From: Alistipes finegoldii DSM 17242
GTDB lineage: Bacteria > Bacteroidota > Bacteroidia > Bacteroidales > Rikenellaceae
Direction: 5' to 3'
Length of the DNA: 64,000 nt
Assembly (NCBI RefSeq): GCF_000265365.1
Contig: NC_018011.1
Location: 3,117,501 to 3,181,500, forward strand
Positions 1 through 9,036 of this stretch are shown here, one piece after another. The notes beneath the pieces were generated by a model. It searched no databases, was not told the origin of the DNA, and was given only the letters and a program-made list of their open reading frames with translations. Position numbers and translations under genes: made by a program. Position 1 is the stretch's first letter. Every line of letters starts with the position of its first letter.

Positions 1-600
1 GGTACGACCTCCTCCAACGCCAGCTATTCGAATGACAACATCGAGAGCAAGATCATGCAGGACGAGCACATTTTCTCCGGCGAACAGCAGCAGATGCTGA
101 AGTCGGATACGCTGGTGGTTACCAAGGATAACTACAAGACGGCGATTTCGGATGCCGCTCTGGGCCGTCTGGTGCGTTTCGAAGGGCTGGAAAGCAAGTT
201 CGGCACGGCGCCGTGGGGCTACAAGAATACCTTCCCCAACTATTTTGCGAATTCGACGTCGTACGACGTGAACTCTCCCGGCTGGTCGGACATCAACGAG
301 TGGGCGACTTGGGCTACGAAACGCAGGCTGGAAGGCGCTAACGCGGAGACCTATTTCTACGGCTCGGCATGGTTTACCTACGACGCGGCGGCGACCGGCT
401 CCGGTACCAATGCGGCTCCGGGCAACTACGTGGTGCGTACGAGCGGTTACAGCCAGTTCCGCGACAACAAGATTCCCGAAGACGGCTGGGTGGTGAACCT
501 TACGGCGATCTACACCAAGTTCACGAACGGTTCGGGTAATTATGGGACCTATCAGCTGACGCTGAATACGGACAGGGACGTTACCGTCGTCGAGAAGTAG
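1..600 (+). CDS. DUF5689-type secreted or surface protein, C-terminal part (5' end outside window)
   Basis: The frame is open from base 1 to the TAG at 598-600, so this is the 3' end of a longer gene. The visible 199 residues contain the segment LGRLVRFEGL, which resembles the second half of DUF5689 domains, followed by an aromatic and Asn-rich stretch and a final strand-like segment ending YGTYQLTLN. DUF5689 proteins in Bacteroidetes are exported, usually lipoproteins next to SusC/SusD pairs, with no known enzymatic activity. The signal peptide and any BACON domains would lie upstream and cannot be seen. The gene is closed by a strong hairpin. The family call is moderately sure; the function is unknown. 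Confidence 0.7.
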   Translation, partial: GTTSSNASYSNDNIESKIMQDEHIFSGEQQQMLKSDTLVVTKDNYKTAISDAALGRLVRFEGLESKFGTAPWGYKNTFPNYFANSTSYDVNSPGWSDINEWATWATKRRLEGANAETYFYGSAWFTYDAAATGSGTNAAPGNYVVRTSGYSQFRDNKIPEDGWVVNLTAIYTKFTNGSGNYGTYQLTLNTDRDVTVVEK

Positions 601-613
601 CGGATCCGACCGT

Positions 614-660
614 AAAAGAGAGACCCGTCGTTGCAATTTGCAACGACGGGTCTCTCTTTT
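614..660. terminator. Strong bidirectional terminator hairpin
   Basis: A 23-bp perfect inverted repeat (arms 614-636 and 638-660) with A-rich and T-rich flanks lies between the plus-strand partial gene ending at 600 and the minus-strand gene ending at 671. It can serve both converging genes. Confidence 0.9.
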
Positions 661-670
661 TGTCCGTTTC

Positions 671-2728
671 TCAGCGTTTGTTCCATTCGCCCGAAGTCTG
701 GTAATAGCCGACGGCGCGGGTTACCAGCTCCCGGTTCTTCTCTTCCATCGGTTCGAGGTTGTGGGGATTCTCCGCCGTCGGAACGACGCGGTATTGCTCG
801 AACCGCCGCACGGGCGAGAGGATGGTGAACACGTCGCCTTCGAGGTAGCCCAGATCCTGATAGGTGGCGATGAATGCGCGGTTGACGTACTGCTTGTCGT
901 ATATGCTGCGGCCGAAGAAGTGCGAGTCGTAGCTCATGTTGAGCAGCGAGAGGAGCGTTGGCATCAGGTCGATCTGCGAGACGATGCCGTCGACGCACTG
1001 CGGCTCCACGAAGCCCGGAGCGTAGATCAGGGCCGGAATGTGGTACTTGTTCAGCGGAATCTCGGTGCGGCCGGCGCTCGATGCGCAGTGGTCCGCCGTG
1101 ACGAGGAAAATCGTGTTGTCGAACCACGGCTGCCGCGAAGCCTCCGCGAAGAACTCACCGAGGGCGTAGTCGGTATACATCACGCCGCCGTTGCGGGACT
1201 TCGAGTCGTGGGGAATGCTGATCTTTCCGGCCGGGTAGGTGAAGGGGCGGTGGTTGCTGACCGTCATGACGTGGGCGAAGAAGGGCTTGCCGCTCTGCGC
1301 GTCTTCGTTGAGCGTGCGGATGACCTTGCGGTAGGCGTCTTCGTCGCATACGCCCCAGATGTTGGCGAAAGTGATCTCTTCGGGCGCATACTGCCGCTGG
1401 TCCACGATGTCGTAGCCGTTGCCCGAAAAGAAGGTCTCCATGTTGTCGAAGTAGCTGTTGCCGCCGTAGAAATACTTGACGTTATAGCCCTTTTCGCGCA
1501 GCAGCGCACCCGTGGAGTGCATGCCGGCATTGTTCGGCCGCTTGATGATGCTCTGGCCGGGGCAGGGCGGCAGCGAGAGGGTTACGGCTTCCAGTCCGCG
1601 CACCGTGCGGTTGCCTGTCGCGTATACGCGGTCGAAGGCGAGTCCCTGCTTGTAAAGCGAGTCGAGTACGGGCGTCAGACGGTTCGTGTTGCCGAAACGC
1701 TCCATGAACGAAGCACTCATGCTCTCGATCGTAATCAGCACGATATTGCGGCGGATTTCGGGTCCTTCGCAGCGTACGGCGTGCAGGTTGTCGCCCGTGC
1801 TGCCGTAAATCCCATGGACGAAGGCTTCGGCCTGCTCTTCGGGTTCGGTGATGTAGAATTGCTTGTAGTTGAGTTCGTTCTTGACGAATGCGTCGTAGAA
1901 TTTGTAGAGTCCGTTGGCCTGCAGCTCGTTTACATAGACGTTCTGGCTGTCCTGAAACCGGGTGTTGAAGTTCAGCAGTCCGACGGCGAGGAGCACGGCG
2001 GCGATGTACGCCGGTCCTGCTACCGCTTTCCAGCGCCAGCCTTTCAGCCGGTCGGCGAGGGCCAGATCGCGGCGGAAGAGATACCATGTCACGACCAGCG
2101 TCACGAGGATCAGCCCCAGCGTCATCGGCACGACGGGGTAGGACTCCATGATGTTGCCGACCACCTCGTTGGTGTAGACGAGGTAGTCTACCGCAATGAA
2201 GTTGTAGCGTACGCCGAATTCGCTCCAGAAGAAGTATTCGCTGAGTCCGTTGAAGAGGATGGCGCCCACGTAGAGCGTGATGATGAGCGCGAACCATACC
2301 GTGGTCCAGTAGCTGCGGAAACCCTTGAAAAAGAGACGCAGGGCGAACGTGCCGGCCCAATAGCCCAAAACGGCGGAGGCGATTTGCGGCGCGACGCTGC
2401 CGTATTCGTCGAAGATCGTGTTGCAGAAGGTCACGTAGCAGAATGCCGCAACGAGAATTCCGAGGATGATGTAGCCCCACGGTTTGCCGTACTTGGTTTC
2501 GGAGACGCTCATCGAGAAGAGCCATAGGAACGCGAATCCGATCGTCGCGGCGCAGAGGTCGTTCACGGCGCCCAGCAGGAAAACCTGCAGCCATTCGCCG
2601 AATGAGAAACCGAGGTCGGTGGTCTGCTCGTTGAAGAGCAGTACGATGCGTAACAGGAAGCCTACAGCGATTGTGAGCAGGCTAAGTTTGAGATACAGGC
2701 CGGAAACCAGCCGAAGACTTTGGCGCAT
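671..2728 (-). CDS. LTA synthase/MdoB-like membrane sulfatase-family phosphotransferase
   Basis: This 685-residue protein has about five hydrophobic helices in residues 10-190, then an extracytoplasmic alkaline-phosphatase/sulfatase-fold domain from about residue 300. The nucleophile region reads ITIESMSASF; the position that is Thr in LtaS is Ser here, as is common in this wider family. The metal-binding segment VTADHCASSAG and the C-terminal Asp/His motifs are present. Relatives (LtaS, OpgB, EptA-like) transfer phosphoglycerol or phosphoethanolamine to envelope glycans or lipids. Gram-negative Bacteroidetes lack lipoteichoic acid, so the acceptor here is unknown; a periplasmic glycan or surface lipid is my inference. 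It has its own promoter at 2758-2788. Confidence 0.85.
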   Translation of the reverse strand: MRQSLRLVSGLYLKLSLLTIAVGFLLRIVLLFNEQTTDLGFSFGEWLQVFLLGAVNDLCAATIGFAFLWLFSMSVSETKYGKPWGYIILGILVAAFCYVTFCNTIFDEYGSVAPQIASAVLGYWAGTFALRLFFKGFRSYWTTVWFALIITLYVGAILFNGLSEYFFWSEFGVRYNFIAVDYLVYTNEVVGNIMESYPVVPMTLGLILVTLVVTWYLFRRDLALADRLKGWRWKAVAGPAYIAAVLLAVGLLNFNTRFQDSQNVYVNELQANGLYKFYDAFVKNELNYKQFYITEPEEQAEAFVHGIYGSTGDNLHAVRCEGPEIRRNIVLITIESMSASFMERFGNTNRLTPVLDSLYKQGLAFDRVYATGNRTVRGLEAVTLSLPPCPGQSIIKRPNNAGMHSTGALLREKGYNVKYFYGGNSYFDNMETFFSGNGYDIVDQRQYAPEEITFANIWGVCDEDAYRKVIRTLNEDAQSGKPFFAHVMTVSNHRPFTYPAGKISIPHDSKSRNGGVMYTDYALGEFFAEASRQPWFDNTIFLVTADHCASSAGRTEIPLNKYHIPALIYAPGFVEPQCVDGIVSQIDLMPTLLSLLNMSYDSHFFGRSIYDKQYVNRAFIATYQDLGYLEGDVFTILSPVRRFEQYRVVPTAENPHNLEPMEEKNRELVTRAVGYYQTSGEWNKR

Positions 2729-2757
2729 AGGTGATAACTGATTGTTTTAATTGTCTG

Positions 2758-2788
2758 CAAAGTTAATGTTTTTCGTCGGGCTGACAAA
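2758..2788 (-). promoter_or_regulatory. Promoter of the LTA synthase-like gene
   Basis: Minus-strand TTTG (2788-2785), 19 bp, then TAACTTTG (2765-2758) matches the Bacteroidetes -33/-7 consensus. The start codon at 2728 lies about 30 nt downstream of the -7 box. Confidence 0.7.
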
Positions 2789-2789
2789 T

Positions 2790-2822
2790 AAAAAGCCAGC
2801 CGTTGCGGCGGCTGGCTTTTTC
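2790..2822 (-). terminator. Terminator of the M16 peptidase gene
   Basis: Stem AAAGCCAGCCG with its complement and a short loop, followed by a T run on the minus strand, 17 bp past the stop codon of the M16 peptidase gene. Confidence 0.85.
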
Positions 2823-2838
2823 AGCGGATTCAGGTCTG

Positions 2839-5667
2839 TTATTCGGCCTTTTCCTTCGCGGGGCGCATGACGACCTTCACGAGGTTGTTGTCGCCGAGGA
2901 CCTTCTTGGCCATGGCCTGTACGTCGGCGTTGGTGAGCGACCTGATCACCTGCTCGTAATCTTTCAGGTATTCCAGTCCCGGACCGTATTTGGCCTGAAT
3001 GTAGTTCATCCAGCCGGCGTTCTGCTCCAGACTGTTTTTCCAGCTCTTGAGCATGAATTCGCGGTTCTTCTCGATGTCCTCGGTCTTGGGGCCGTTCTCG
3101 GCGATCTCCCGGATCTCCTTCATCACGATCTCGCGCAGCTCGTCCGCCATCTCTTCGTTCGTGTCGAAGCGGATATCCAGCTTGTAGGTCTCGTCGGGAA
3201 TATACTCAGTCGAACCCGAAACCTGCACGCCGTACGTGCCGCCCTTCTCCTCGCGGATCGAAATCAGGTAGCGCGAGTTGAGCGCCTGCGTGAGGAACGT
3301 CAGGGCCGCTTTGTCCTTGAGCGTGTAGGGCATCTTGCCGGAGAACATGTAGTGTACCGAGACTTTCGGCTGCTGCATCGGCGCCGTAAACTCCTCCGTC
3401 ACGTCGCCCTTGACGGGGGCGCACTTGTCGTCAGCGAACGTCATGGCCTTCTTCGACACGGGAATCGAACCGATATACTTCTCCACGAGCGGTTTCAGCG
3501 CGTCGAGGTCCACATTGCCCACGATGGTGAACGTAAAGCTGTTGGCATCCGGATAGAGCTTTCTGTAGATCGCCGGCAGGGCTTCGAAGCTGAACTTGTC
3601 GATGATCTCGGTCGAAATCATCTGGCGGCGCGGGTTGTTGCCGTAGGCCACGTCGATGAATTTCTCCTCCATCAGGTAGTCGGGATTCGACTTCACGTTG
3701 TCGAGCTGCGAGCGCAGCATCTTCATCAGCGTGTTGTAGTCGTTCTGGTCGAAGCGCGGCTGCGTGAAATTCAGGTAGAGCAGCTGCATCATCGTTTCGA
3801 GGTCTTTGGGCGAGCAGTAGCCGTTCACGGCGCTGGCATAGTTCTCCACCGAGGGCTGAACCGAAGCCGACTTGCCCGAAAGCTGTTTCTTGAGATCCGT
3901 CGCCGAGAATTTGCCGACGCCCGACATCGAGTTGAATGCAGGCATCATCTCGCCCATGTAGAACTCCTCGTCCGAGAGGATCGACAGTCCGCCTTTGGCC
4001 ACGGCGCTCATGCGCACCTCGTCGGCCTTGTAGGTCGTGGGCTTCACGACTACCTTCACGCCGTTGGCGAGCGTCCACTCGGTCGTGCCGAGCGTGGCGT
4101 CCTGTGCCGTTTTCTTTACGGGCGAACCTTTCAGTACGGTGCCTTCCGGGATCAGCGGCTCCTTGACGGTGTTGTCCTCATACGCCTCGATTTCGGCGTT
4201 GGCGACTTTCTCGCGGATGGCGAGCAGCTCCTCGGCCGTCGGATTCACGATGCCTTCCTTTTCGGGCGCCGTGACGACGATCACCTGATTGCGGGGATAT
4301 ATGACCTGCTGGGCGAATCCGTTGACCGCCTCGACGTTGATCATCTTGATCAGCATGCTGTCCAGCTGCCACTCGGTCTCGGCGTCGGGCATCGGGGTGT
4401 TCTTCGAGTAGTTGTTCAGATAGGTCTGTACGAACTCGCCGTTGCGGCGGTCGTTGCGGTTGGCGTAGGCGCGTTCGGCGCGGCGCATCAGGTCGTTCTG
4501 GGCGCGTTCGAATTCGCCCTGCGTGAAGCCGTAGCGGCGGACTTTCTCCATTTCGGTGTAGATGGCTTCGAAACCTTCGGCCAGTTTGCCGTCCTGCGTC
4601 ATGGCCACGAACGTCGTCGCGTTGAGCGTCGGAATCACGCCGATTTCGCCCGAACCCATGCCTGCGCCGAGGAACGGTGCGTCGGGTTTCATCGAAATCT
4701 CCTGCAGACGGGCGTTTTCCATGGTGGTCATGTAGGCCTGTATGACGTCGAACATTTCGCCGTATATCAGGTTGTTCATCTGTTCGGGAAGCGCCGGACG
4801 CTTCACGAAGAGTTGGATTTTGGAACCCTGCATTTCGGGATCGGTGTAGATGCTGATGATCGGGGCCTCATTGTCGGGAACGGTGATCGTCTCTTTCCGG
4901 GCGGCGTCGGCCGCGGGAGTCGGAATGTCGCTCATGAGCGTCTTGATCTTGTTTTCTACGGCATCCACGTCGATGTCACCGACCACGACGACCGCCTGAT
5001 AATCGGGGCGGTACCACTGGTTGTAGAAGTCCTCCAGCTCCTTGTGGTGGAAGCCCTTCAGTCCGTCGAGGTAGCCGATCAGGTTGCGGTGCTCGTATTT
5101 TGTGTCCTTACCGAGCGCCTGAAGCATCTTCATGGTCGAACGCCACGACGCGCCGTCGCGGGTGCGCAGCTCCTCCATGATGACGCCGCGCTCGGAGTCG
5201 ATCTCCTCAGGTTCGAGCGCGATGAAGTGCGACCAGTCGTGCAGGATCAGCAGGGCGCTGTCGATGATGCCTTCGCGCGAAGTGGGGACGTCCTTCATCA
5301 TGTAGGTCGTCTGGTCCCAGCCGGTGCCGGCATTGAGGTTGGCGCCGAATTTCACGCCTACTTTTTCGAGATACTCCGTCAGCATCTTGCCGGGGAGGTT
5401 CTTGGTGCCGTTGAAGGCCATGTGTTCGAGGAAGTGGGCGAGACCCTGCTGGGAATCGTTCTCCTGAATGGCGCCGACGTCGTGCAGAATGTAGAAGTCG
5501 GCCTGTCCTTTCGGCTTTTCGTTGTGGCGGATGTAGTAGGTCATTCCGTTTTCGAGCTTGCCCGTGCGGACGTCCTTGTCCGCCGGAATCGGCTGCTGCG
5601 GATTGAACTGGGCCGCTGCGCTTGTCACTGCGAATGCCGCGATGACGAGCATGGTGATTTTTCTCAT
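2839..5667 (-). CDS. Exported M16-family zinc metallopeptidase (pitrilysin-like)
   Basis: The 942-residue protein begins with a signal peptide ending near SAAAQF, so it acts in the periplasm or at the outer membrane. The inverted zinc motif HFLEH (His78, Glu81, His82) is intact and a distal Glu candidate lies in VIMEEL. Four M16 modules in one chain match long pitrilysin/PqqL-like peptidases, which close like a clam around short peptides. It starts 25 bp downstream of the HTH regulator gene and could be read from the DUF2975-HTH transcript. The substrate is not predictable from sequence. Confidence 0.93.
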   Translation of the reverse strand: MRKITMLVIAAFAVTSAAAQFNPQQPIPADKDVRTGKLENGMTYYIRHNEKPKGQADFYILHDVGAIQENDSQQGLAHFLEHMAFNGTKNLPGKMLTEYLEKVGVKFGANLNAGTGWDQTTYMMKDVPTSREGIIDSALLILHDWSHFIALEPEEIDSERGVIMEELRTRDGASWRSTMKMLQALGKDTKYEHRNLIGYLDGLKGFHHKELEDFYNQWYRPDYQAVVVVGDIDVDAVENKIKTLMSDIPTPAADAARKETITVPDNEAPIISIYTDPEMQGSKIQLFVKRPALPEQMNNLIYGEMFDVIQAYMTTMENARLQEISMKPDAPFLGAGMGSGEIGVIPTLNATTFVAMTQDGKLAEGFEAIYTEMEKVRRYGFTQGEFERAQNDLMRRAERAYANRNDRRNGEFVQTYLNNYSKNTPMPDAETEWQLDSMLIKMINVEAVNGFAQQVIYPRNQVIVVTAPEKEGIVNPTAEELLAIREKVANAEIEAYEDNTVKEPLIPEGTVLKGSPVKKTAQDATLGTTEWTLANGVKVVVKPTTYKADEVRMSAVAKGGLSILSDEEFYMGEMMPAFNSMSGVGKFSATDLKKQLSGKSASVQPSVENYASAVNGYCSPKDLETMMQLLYLNFTQPRFDQNDYNTLMKMLRSQLDNVKSNPDYLMEEKFIDVAYGNNPRRQMISTEIIDKFSFEALPAIYRKLYPDANSFTFTIVGNVDLDALKPLVEKYIGSIPVSKKAMTFADDKCAPVKGDVTEEFTAPMQQPKVSVHYMFSGKMPYTLKDKAALTFLTQALNSRYLISIREEKGGTYGVQVSGSTEYIPDETYKLDIRFDTNEEMADELREIVMKEIREIAENGPKTEDIEKNREFMLKSWKNSLEQNAGWMNYIQAKYGPGLEYLKDYEQVIRSLTNADVQAMAKKVLGDNNLVKVVMRPAKEKAE

Positions 5668-5692
5668 AATTGATCGTATAAAGGGGTTTTTG

Positions 5693-5914
5693 TTACTCTT
5701 CCGACGGCTGGTCCGGGCGGTATTCGATGATGTCTCCCGGCTGGCAGTCCAGCTCGCGGCAGATCGCTTCGAGCGTCGAGAACCGGATGGCTTTCGCTTT
5801 CCCGTTTTTGAGGATCGAGAGGTTGGCGGGCGTGATGTCCACGCGTTCGGCGAGTTCGCCGAGCGACATCTTGCGCTTTGCCATCATGACGTCTATATTG
5901 ATGATTATAGCCAT
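5693..5914 (-). CDS. Small HTH (Xre/YozG-like) transcriptional regulator
   Basis: This 73-residue protein is almost entirely one helix-turn-helix domain: MSLGELAERV and ITPANLSILKNGKAKAIRF form the two helices, followed by ALEAICRELDCQPGD-type helices written here as TLEAICRELDCQPGDII. This is the YozG/Cro-like family found next to DUF2975 membrane proteins in many bacteria, and here too the DUF2975 gene lies just upstream. A known idea for such pairs is that the membrane protein modulates the regulator; that is inference here. A run of nine G lies 8 nt upstream of the ATG, where a ribosome-binding site would sit. Confidence 0.9.
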   Translation of the reverse strand: MAIIINIDVMMAKRKMSLGELAERVDITPANLSILKNGKAKAIRFSTLEAICRELDCQPGDIIEYRPDQPSEE

Positions 5915-5922
5915 AATGTCGT

Positions 5923-5931
5923 CCCCCCCCC
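5923..5931 (-). repeat. G9 homopolymer tract just upstream of the HTH gene start
   Basis: Nine consecutive C on the plus strand (G on the coding strand) lie between the DUF2975 stop and the HTH start codon at 5914. A change in length would alter spacing in the translation initiation region without touching the protein. Confidence 0.8.
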
Positions 5932-5974
5932 GTTATTTGTCGTTCCTGTCGTTATCATGGTAATTACGTTGTTT

Positions 5975-6664
5975 TTAGATAGTCAGTTTCTGCTCTTCGC
6001 TGAGCTGCGTGCCGAGTGAGAGCACTTCGGCCATGAAGAGGAACAGAATGCCGACGATCACGTTCCAGTAACTCAGCGGAAATGTCTGCACGACTTCGAA
6101 GGAGGTTCCTTCGAGCAGGCGGACGGCCTCGTTGTTGTTGAGGTACTTCATGAAGGCTTCGCTCAACTCGCCCACGAGAATTAGGATGCCGATGGCGCGC
6201 GTGCGCAGGATGTTGCTGTGGCGTAGCGGCTGCTCGTCGCGGATCGACTTGCGGAGCGAGTTGATGATCAGTGCGATCAGTACGAGGATCGTCAGGTACG
6301 AAAGGCCCGTGATGACCATCAGCAGGTAGCAGAAGCTGTTGTTGCCCATCACCTTGAATGCGTTGCCCAGCGTGTAGGCTTCGTCCACGGTCACCTTCAG
6401 GTCGAGACGGCTGATCGTCGGAGTGATGTTCTCCGGCAGGTTGTCGATGCCTATAGGTTCGCCGGCGGAGCGGATGACCGGAGCCGAAACGTAGTAGGAG
6501 CGTATGCCTCCCTGCGGAATTTCCATCTCCAGCGTATTCTGCGCGTTGCGCCATCCCCGCGAAAAGTCGGGCACGAAACTCGCGGCGAAGCCGACGATCA
6601 GCGCCGCGAAGTAGATGATGTAGATCATCAGCAAATGTTTGTGCAGTCTCTTTTTGTTCTGCAT
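5975..6664 (-). CDS. DUF2975 membrane protein
   Basis: About 229 residues with hydrophobic helices near the N terminus (IYIIYFAALIVGFAASF) and three more in the second half (LLMVITGLSYLTILVLIALI, ILVGELSEAFM region, IVGILFLFMAEVLSL). It matches the DUF2975 family, which is typically encoded beside a YozG-like HTH regulator, as here. I use the ATG at 6664 because the -7 box at 6692-6699 places transcription start downstream of the earlier ATG at 6694. The function of the family is unknown; a membrane partner of the regulator is a reasonable guess. Confidence 0.82.
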   Translation of the reverse strand: MQNKKRLHKHLLMIYIIYFAALIVGFAASFVPDFSRGWRNAQNTLEMEIPQGGIRSYYVSAPVIRSAGEPIGIDNLPENITPTISRLDLKVTVDEAYTLGNAFKVMGNNSFCYLLMVITGLSYLTILVLIALIINSLRKSIRDEQPLRHSNILRTRAIGILILVGELSEAFMKYLNNNEAVRLLEGTSFEVVQTFPLSYWNVIVGILFLFMAEVLSLGTQLSEEQKLTI

Positions 6665-6691
6665 AGCTTCGGTTTTTAAGTTTCGATAGTG

Positions 6692-6721
6692 CAAATTTAG
6701 TATTTATTTTCGAAAAACAAA
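6692..6721 (-). promoter_or_regulatory. Promoter of the DUF2975-HTH unit
   Basis: Minus-strand TTTG (6721-6718), 18 bp, TAAATTTG (6699-6692). The box overlaps an in-frame ATG at 6694, which argues that translation begins at 6664. Confidence 0.65.
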
Positions 6722-6763
6722 TAATATTTATCGTTTTTCGATAAAATATTTGGTCCTAGACAA

Positions 6764-6790
6764 AAAAAGACGACCCGCAGGCCGTCTTTG
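6764..6790 (-). terminator. Terminator of the small membrane protein gene
   Basis: Arms AAAGACG (6766-6772) and CGTCTTT (6783-6789) followed on the minus strand by a run of T, about 20 bp past the stop at 6809. Confidence 0.75.
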
Positions 6791-6808
6791 GGAAATAGTG
6801 CCGTAAAC

Positions 6809-7420
6809 TTATTCCACGTTGTCTTTCAGCTGTTTCCAGAACGATGCGTCGATCGCCATCCGGACCGAAGCCGCGAGCACGATCAGGACGAACATGACGA
6901 GGAAGGTGATGAAGCCGACGTTGATGGCCAGACAAATGGCGTACAAGATGCCGAACACGATGCCCACCATGATGCCGAATACCAGCGTCACGAGAAACAT
7001 CGTCCACTTGCTGCCGTACGTCGCGTCGTTCGACGCCTTGATGGCCTGCATCGGTTTTTTGCCCTTGCCGAGCAGGAAATAGAACGAAAGCGCCCATGAC
7101 AGGGACAGCACGATGCCCGGCACGATCATGAATACGAAGGCGATGTAGATCGGAATCACCATCAGGCCGGCCGTGATGAGGTACTCGCCCATGTAGCGGC
7201 GGTATTTGCTGTCGAAAATTCCGAGCGGGTTGATTACGCTGCCTTTGGCCAGTTCGACCGGCAGCAGGCTGATGGCGATGGTCGTCCCTATATTGATATA
7301 GGGTATCCAGATCGTCACGAGCCACAAGGCCACTGCCACGACCACCGACGGGGCGTTTTTCACGCCGATGGCGATCGAATCCTTCAGCGTTTCCGCGAAG
7401 TCGAGTTTTTTCATTTCCAT
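6809..7420 (-). CDS. Polytopic membrane protein of unknown function
   Basis: This 203-residue protein has four to five strongly hydrophobic segments (around residues 25-55, 80-112, 140-165 and 168-190) with glycine-rich turns. An N-terminal amphipathic stretch (LDFAETLKDSIAIGVKNAP) resembles proteins with glycerophosphodiester phosphodiesterase-like membrane domains or the DUF975 type, but I cannot assign it firmly. It stands alone, with its own terminator, divergent from the thioesterase gene. An alternative start is the ATG at 7414. Confidence 0.75.
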   Translation of the reverse strand: MEMKKLDFAETLKDSIAIGVKNAPSVVVAVALWLVTIWIPYINIGTTIAISLLPVELAKGSVINPLGIFDSKYRRYMGEYLITAGLMVIPIYIAFVFMIVPGIVLSLSWALSFYFLLGKGKKPMQAIKASNDATYGSKWTMFLVTLVFGIMVGIVFGILYAICLAINVGFITFLVMFVLIVLAASVRMAIDASFWKQLKDNVE

Positions 7421-7519
7421 AACTAACGATTTTTAATAAGGGTTAATAGTCAAACAAATATATGAAAATATCTGCAAAAAACGTATCTTTGTCGGGACGC
7501 AACGTTAAAAATCAGCAAT

Positions 7520-8248
7520 ATGGCAGAAAAATCGCATTATAATTACCGTGTCGAACCGCAGGACGTGGATTTCACGCTGAGGGCTACGATTCCCTCGCTC
7601 GGTTCGGCCATCCTCAATACGGCGGGCGTCGACGCCCACGGCAAGGGCTTCGGCGTGGACGCGCTGAACGCCGACAACCACTCGTGGGTCCTCTCGCGCA
7701 TGGCTGTCGAATTTGACAGCCAGCCCACGCAGTATACCGATTATACGATCGCCACGTGGATCAACGAATACGGCCGGGTGCTCTCCACGCGTAACTTCAC
7801 GCTGACCGATGCGGCAGGGACCGAATTCGGCCGCGCCGTGACGCAGTGGGCGATGATCGACCTTAAGAGCCGTTCGGCGCTCGATCTGTCGTGGGTGGGC
7901 GACGCCCACGCCGACGCCATCGTCGACGCTCCGTCGCCGACCGACAAGCCCCGCAAGATCCGCGAGGTGAATCCTGCGCAGACGGTCGAACACAAGGTGG
8001 TCTACAGCGACATCGACTTCAACCGCCACGTCAATACGATGCGCTATATCGAAATGATGATCGACATGCTGCCCGTCGAACTGCTCATGCAGGAGACGCC
8101 GGTGCGCTTCGACATCCATTTCCTGCGCGAATGCCGTTACGGCCAGACGCTTAGCGTCGGTTACGAGCAGCGTGGCCGCACGGCGCTTTTCGAGATACGC
8201 AGCGACGAGGGCACTCCGGCCGTGCGCGCCTCTATCGAGTGGAAATAA
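7520..8248 (+). CDS. Acyl-[acyl-carrier-protein] thioesterase (FatA/FatB-like)
   Basis: The 242-residue protein has two hotdog halves in tandem, as in plant FatA/FatB and bacterial acyl-ACP thioesterases. The second half carries the diagnostic DIDFNRHVNTMRYIEMM segment with the conserved Asn and His. The reaction releases free fatty acid from ACP in the cytoplasm. In Bacteroidetes this enzyme may adjust fatty-acid chain composition. A TATCTTTG box at 7484-7491 lies 28 bp upstream; no good -33 element is visible. Confidence 0.88.
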   Translation: MAEKSHYNYRVEPQDVDFTLRATIPSLGSAILNTAGVDAHGKGFGVDALNADNHSWVLSRMAVEFDSQPTQYTDYTIATWINEYGRVLSTRNFTLTDAAGTEFGRAVTQWAMIDLKSRSALDLSWVGDAHADAIVDAPSPTDKPRKIREVNPAQTVEHKVVYSDIDFNRHVNTMRYIEMMIDMLPVELLMQETPVRFDIHFLRECRYGQTLSVGYEQRGRTALFEIRSDEGTPAVRASIEWK

Positions 8249-8320
8249 GCCTGCGGGGCGTGTCCCGCATCTGCTTCGTGGAACGGGTTTTGCAGTTACG
8301 GCTGCAAAACCTTTTTCATT

Positions 8321-8857
8321 ATGGAAAACGCAGTTAAAACACAAAACAAGTATCAGGTGAGCATCGACCTGCTGAACGATGCCGTGGGCAAGGAAATCGC
8401 CACTTCACTCCAGTACATGTATTTCCACACCCATTTCGAGGATGACCGCTATCAGTACCTTTCGAAGATCATGCGCGAAATCTCGATCGCCGAGATGCGC
8501 CATATCGAAGAGTTCTCCGACCGCATCCTCTTCCTGCAGGGCGACGTCGATATGAACGCTTCGTTCCGCACCCGGCAGGTGACCGACGTCAAGGACATGC
8601 TCCGTTTGGCGCTGCAGCTGGAGCAGAGCACCATAGATTCCTACAACGAGGCTTCGCGCATCGCTTCCGAGCACAAGGACGCCGTCACGCACAAGATGTT
8701 TCAGGACATCATCGCCGAGGAGGAGCAGCACCTCGACACCTTCCGTACCGAACTGCAAAACGTACTCGACTACGGCGAGGAGTACCTCGCGCTGCAATCC
8801 GCCGCGGGAAGCAAGCATGCCGCCAAGAGCTTCGGACACCCCGGCGACGGAGAATAG
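8321..8857 (+). CDS. Bacterioferritin (iron storage)
   Basis: The 178-residue four-helix protein carries both di-iron EXXH motifs: EMRH in helix B and EEQH late in the chain. The Met in AEMRHIEEFSDRILF aligns with Met52 of E. coli bacterioferritin, the axial ligand of the inter-subunit haem, so a haem-binding bacterioferritin rather than a plain ferritin is likely. The length fits, with a short Ala/Ser-rich tail. It oxidises Fe(II) and stores the mineral in a 24-mer shell. The 3' flank has a long hairpin at 8941-8976. Confidence 0.9.
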   Translation: MENAVKTQNKYQVSIDLLNDAVGKEIATSLQYMYFHTHFEDDRYQYLSKIMREISIAEMRHIEEFSDRILFLQGDVDMNASFRTRQVTDVKDMLRLALQLEQSTIDSYNEASRIASEHKDAVTHKMFQDIIAEEEQHLDTFRTELQNVLDYGEEYLALQSAAGSKHAAKSFGHPGDGE

Positions 8858-8940
8858 TCCGTCCTGCCGGACCGGTACCGCGGATGTCTTCCGGGCCGGA
8901 TCCCGTTTTTTAATCGTATATGCGTTTCTGCCCTCTGCGG

Positions 8941-8976
8941 CACGGGAAGTCCCCGCTTCGGCGGGGATTTTCCGTG
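8941..8976 (+). terminator. Long hairpin with TTCG tetraloop after bacterioferritin gene
   Basis: A 16-bp stem including two G-U pairs closes a TTCG tetraloop (CCCCGC TTCG GCGGGG core). It lies 83 bp past the stop codon at 8857. The T run is weak (ATTTTCC inside the right arm), so a terminator or an mRNA-stabilising hairpin are both possible. Confidence 0.6.
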
Positions 8977-9036
8977 CCTGCGGGCGGCCGATCCGCCGAT
9001 GCGCCCTCTGCGTCGGCGATAAAGAGCGGGAAAACG

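Noticed and set aside
638..2527. Long plus-strand open frame of 629 codons
   Set aside because: It is the antisense shadow of the LTA synthase-like gene; GC-rich codon use opens the opposite strand. The composition is rich in Arg, Val, His and Asp with no domain.
2803..5673. 956-codon plus-strand open frame
   Set aside because: Complete overlap with the M16 peptidase gene, whose zinc motif and signal peptide are intact. The opposite product has no recognisable pattern.
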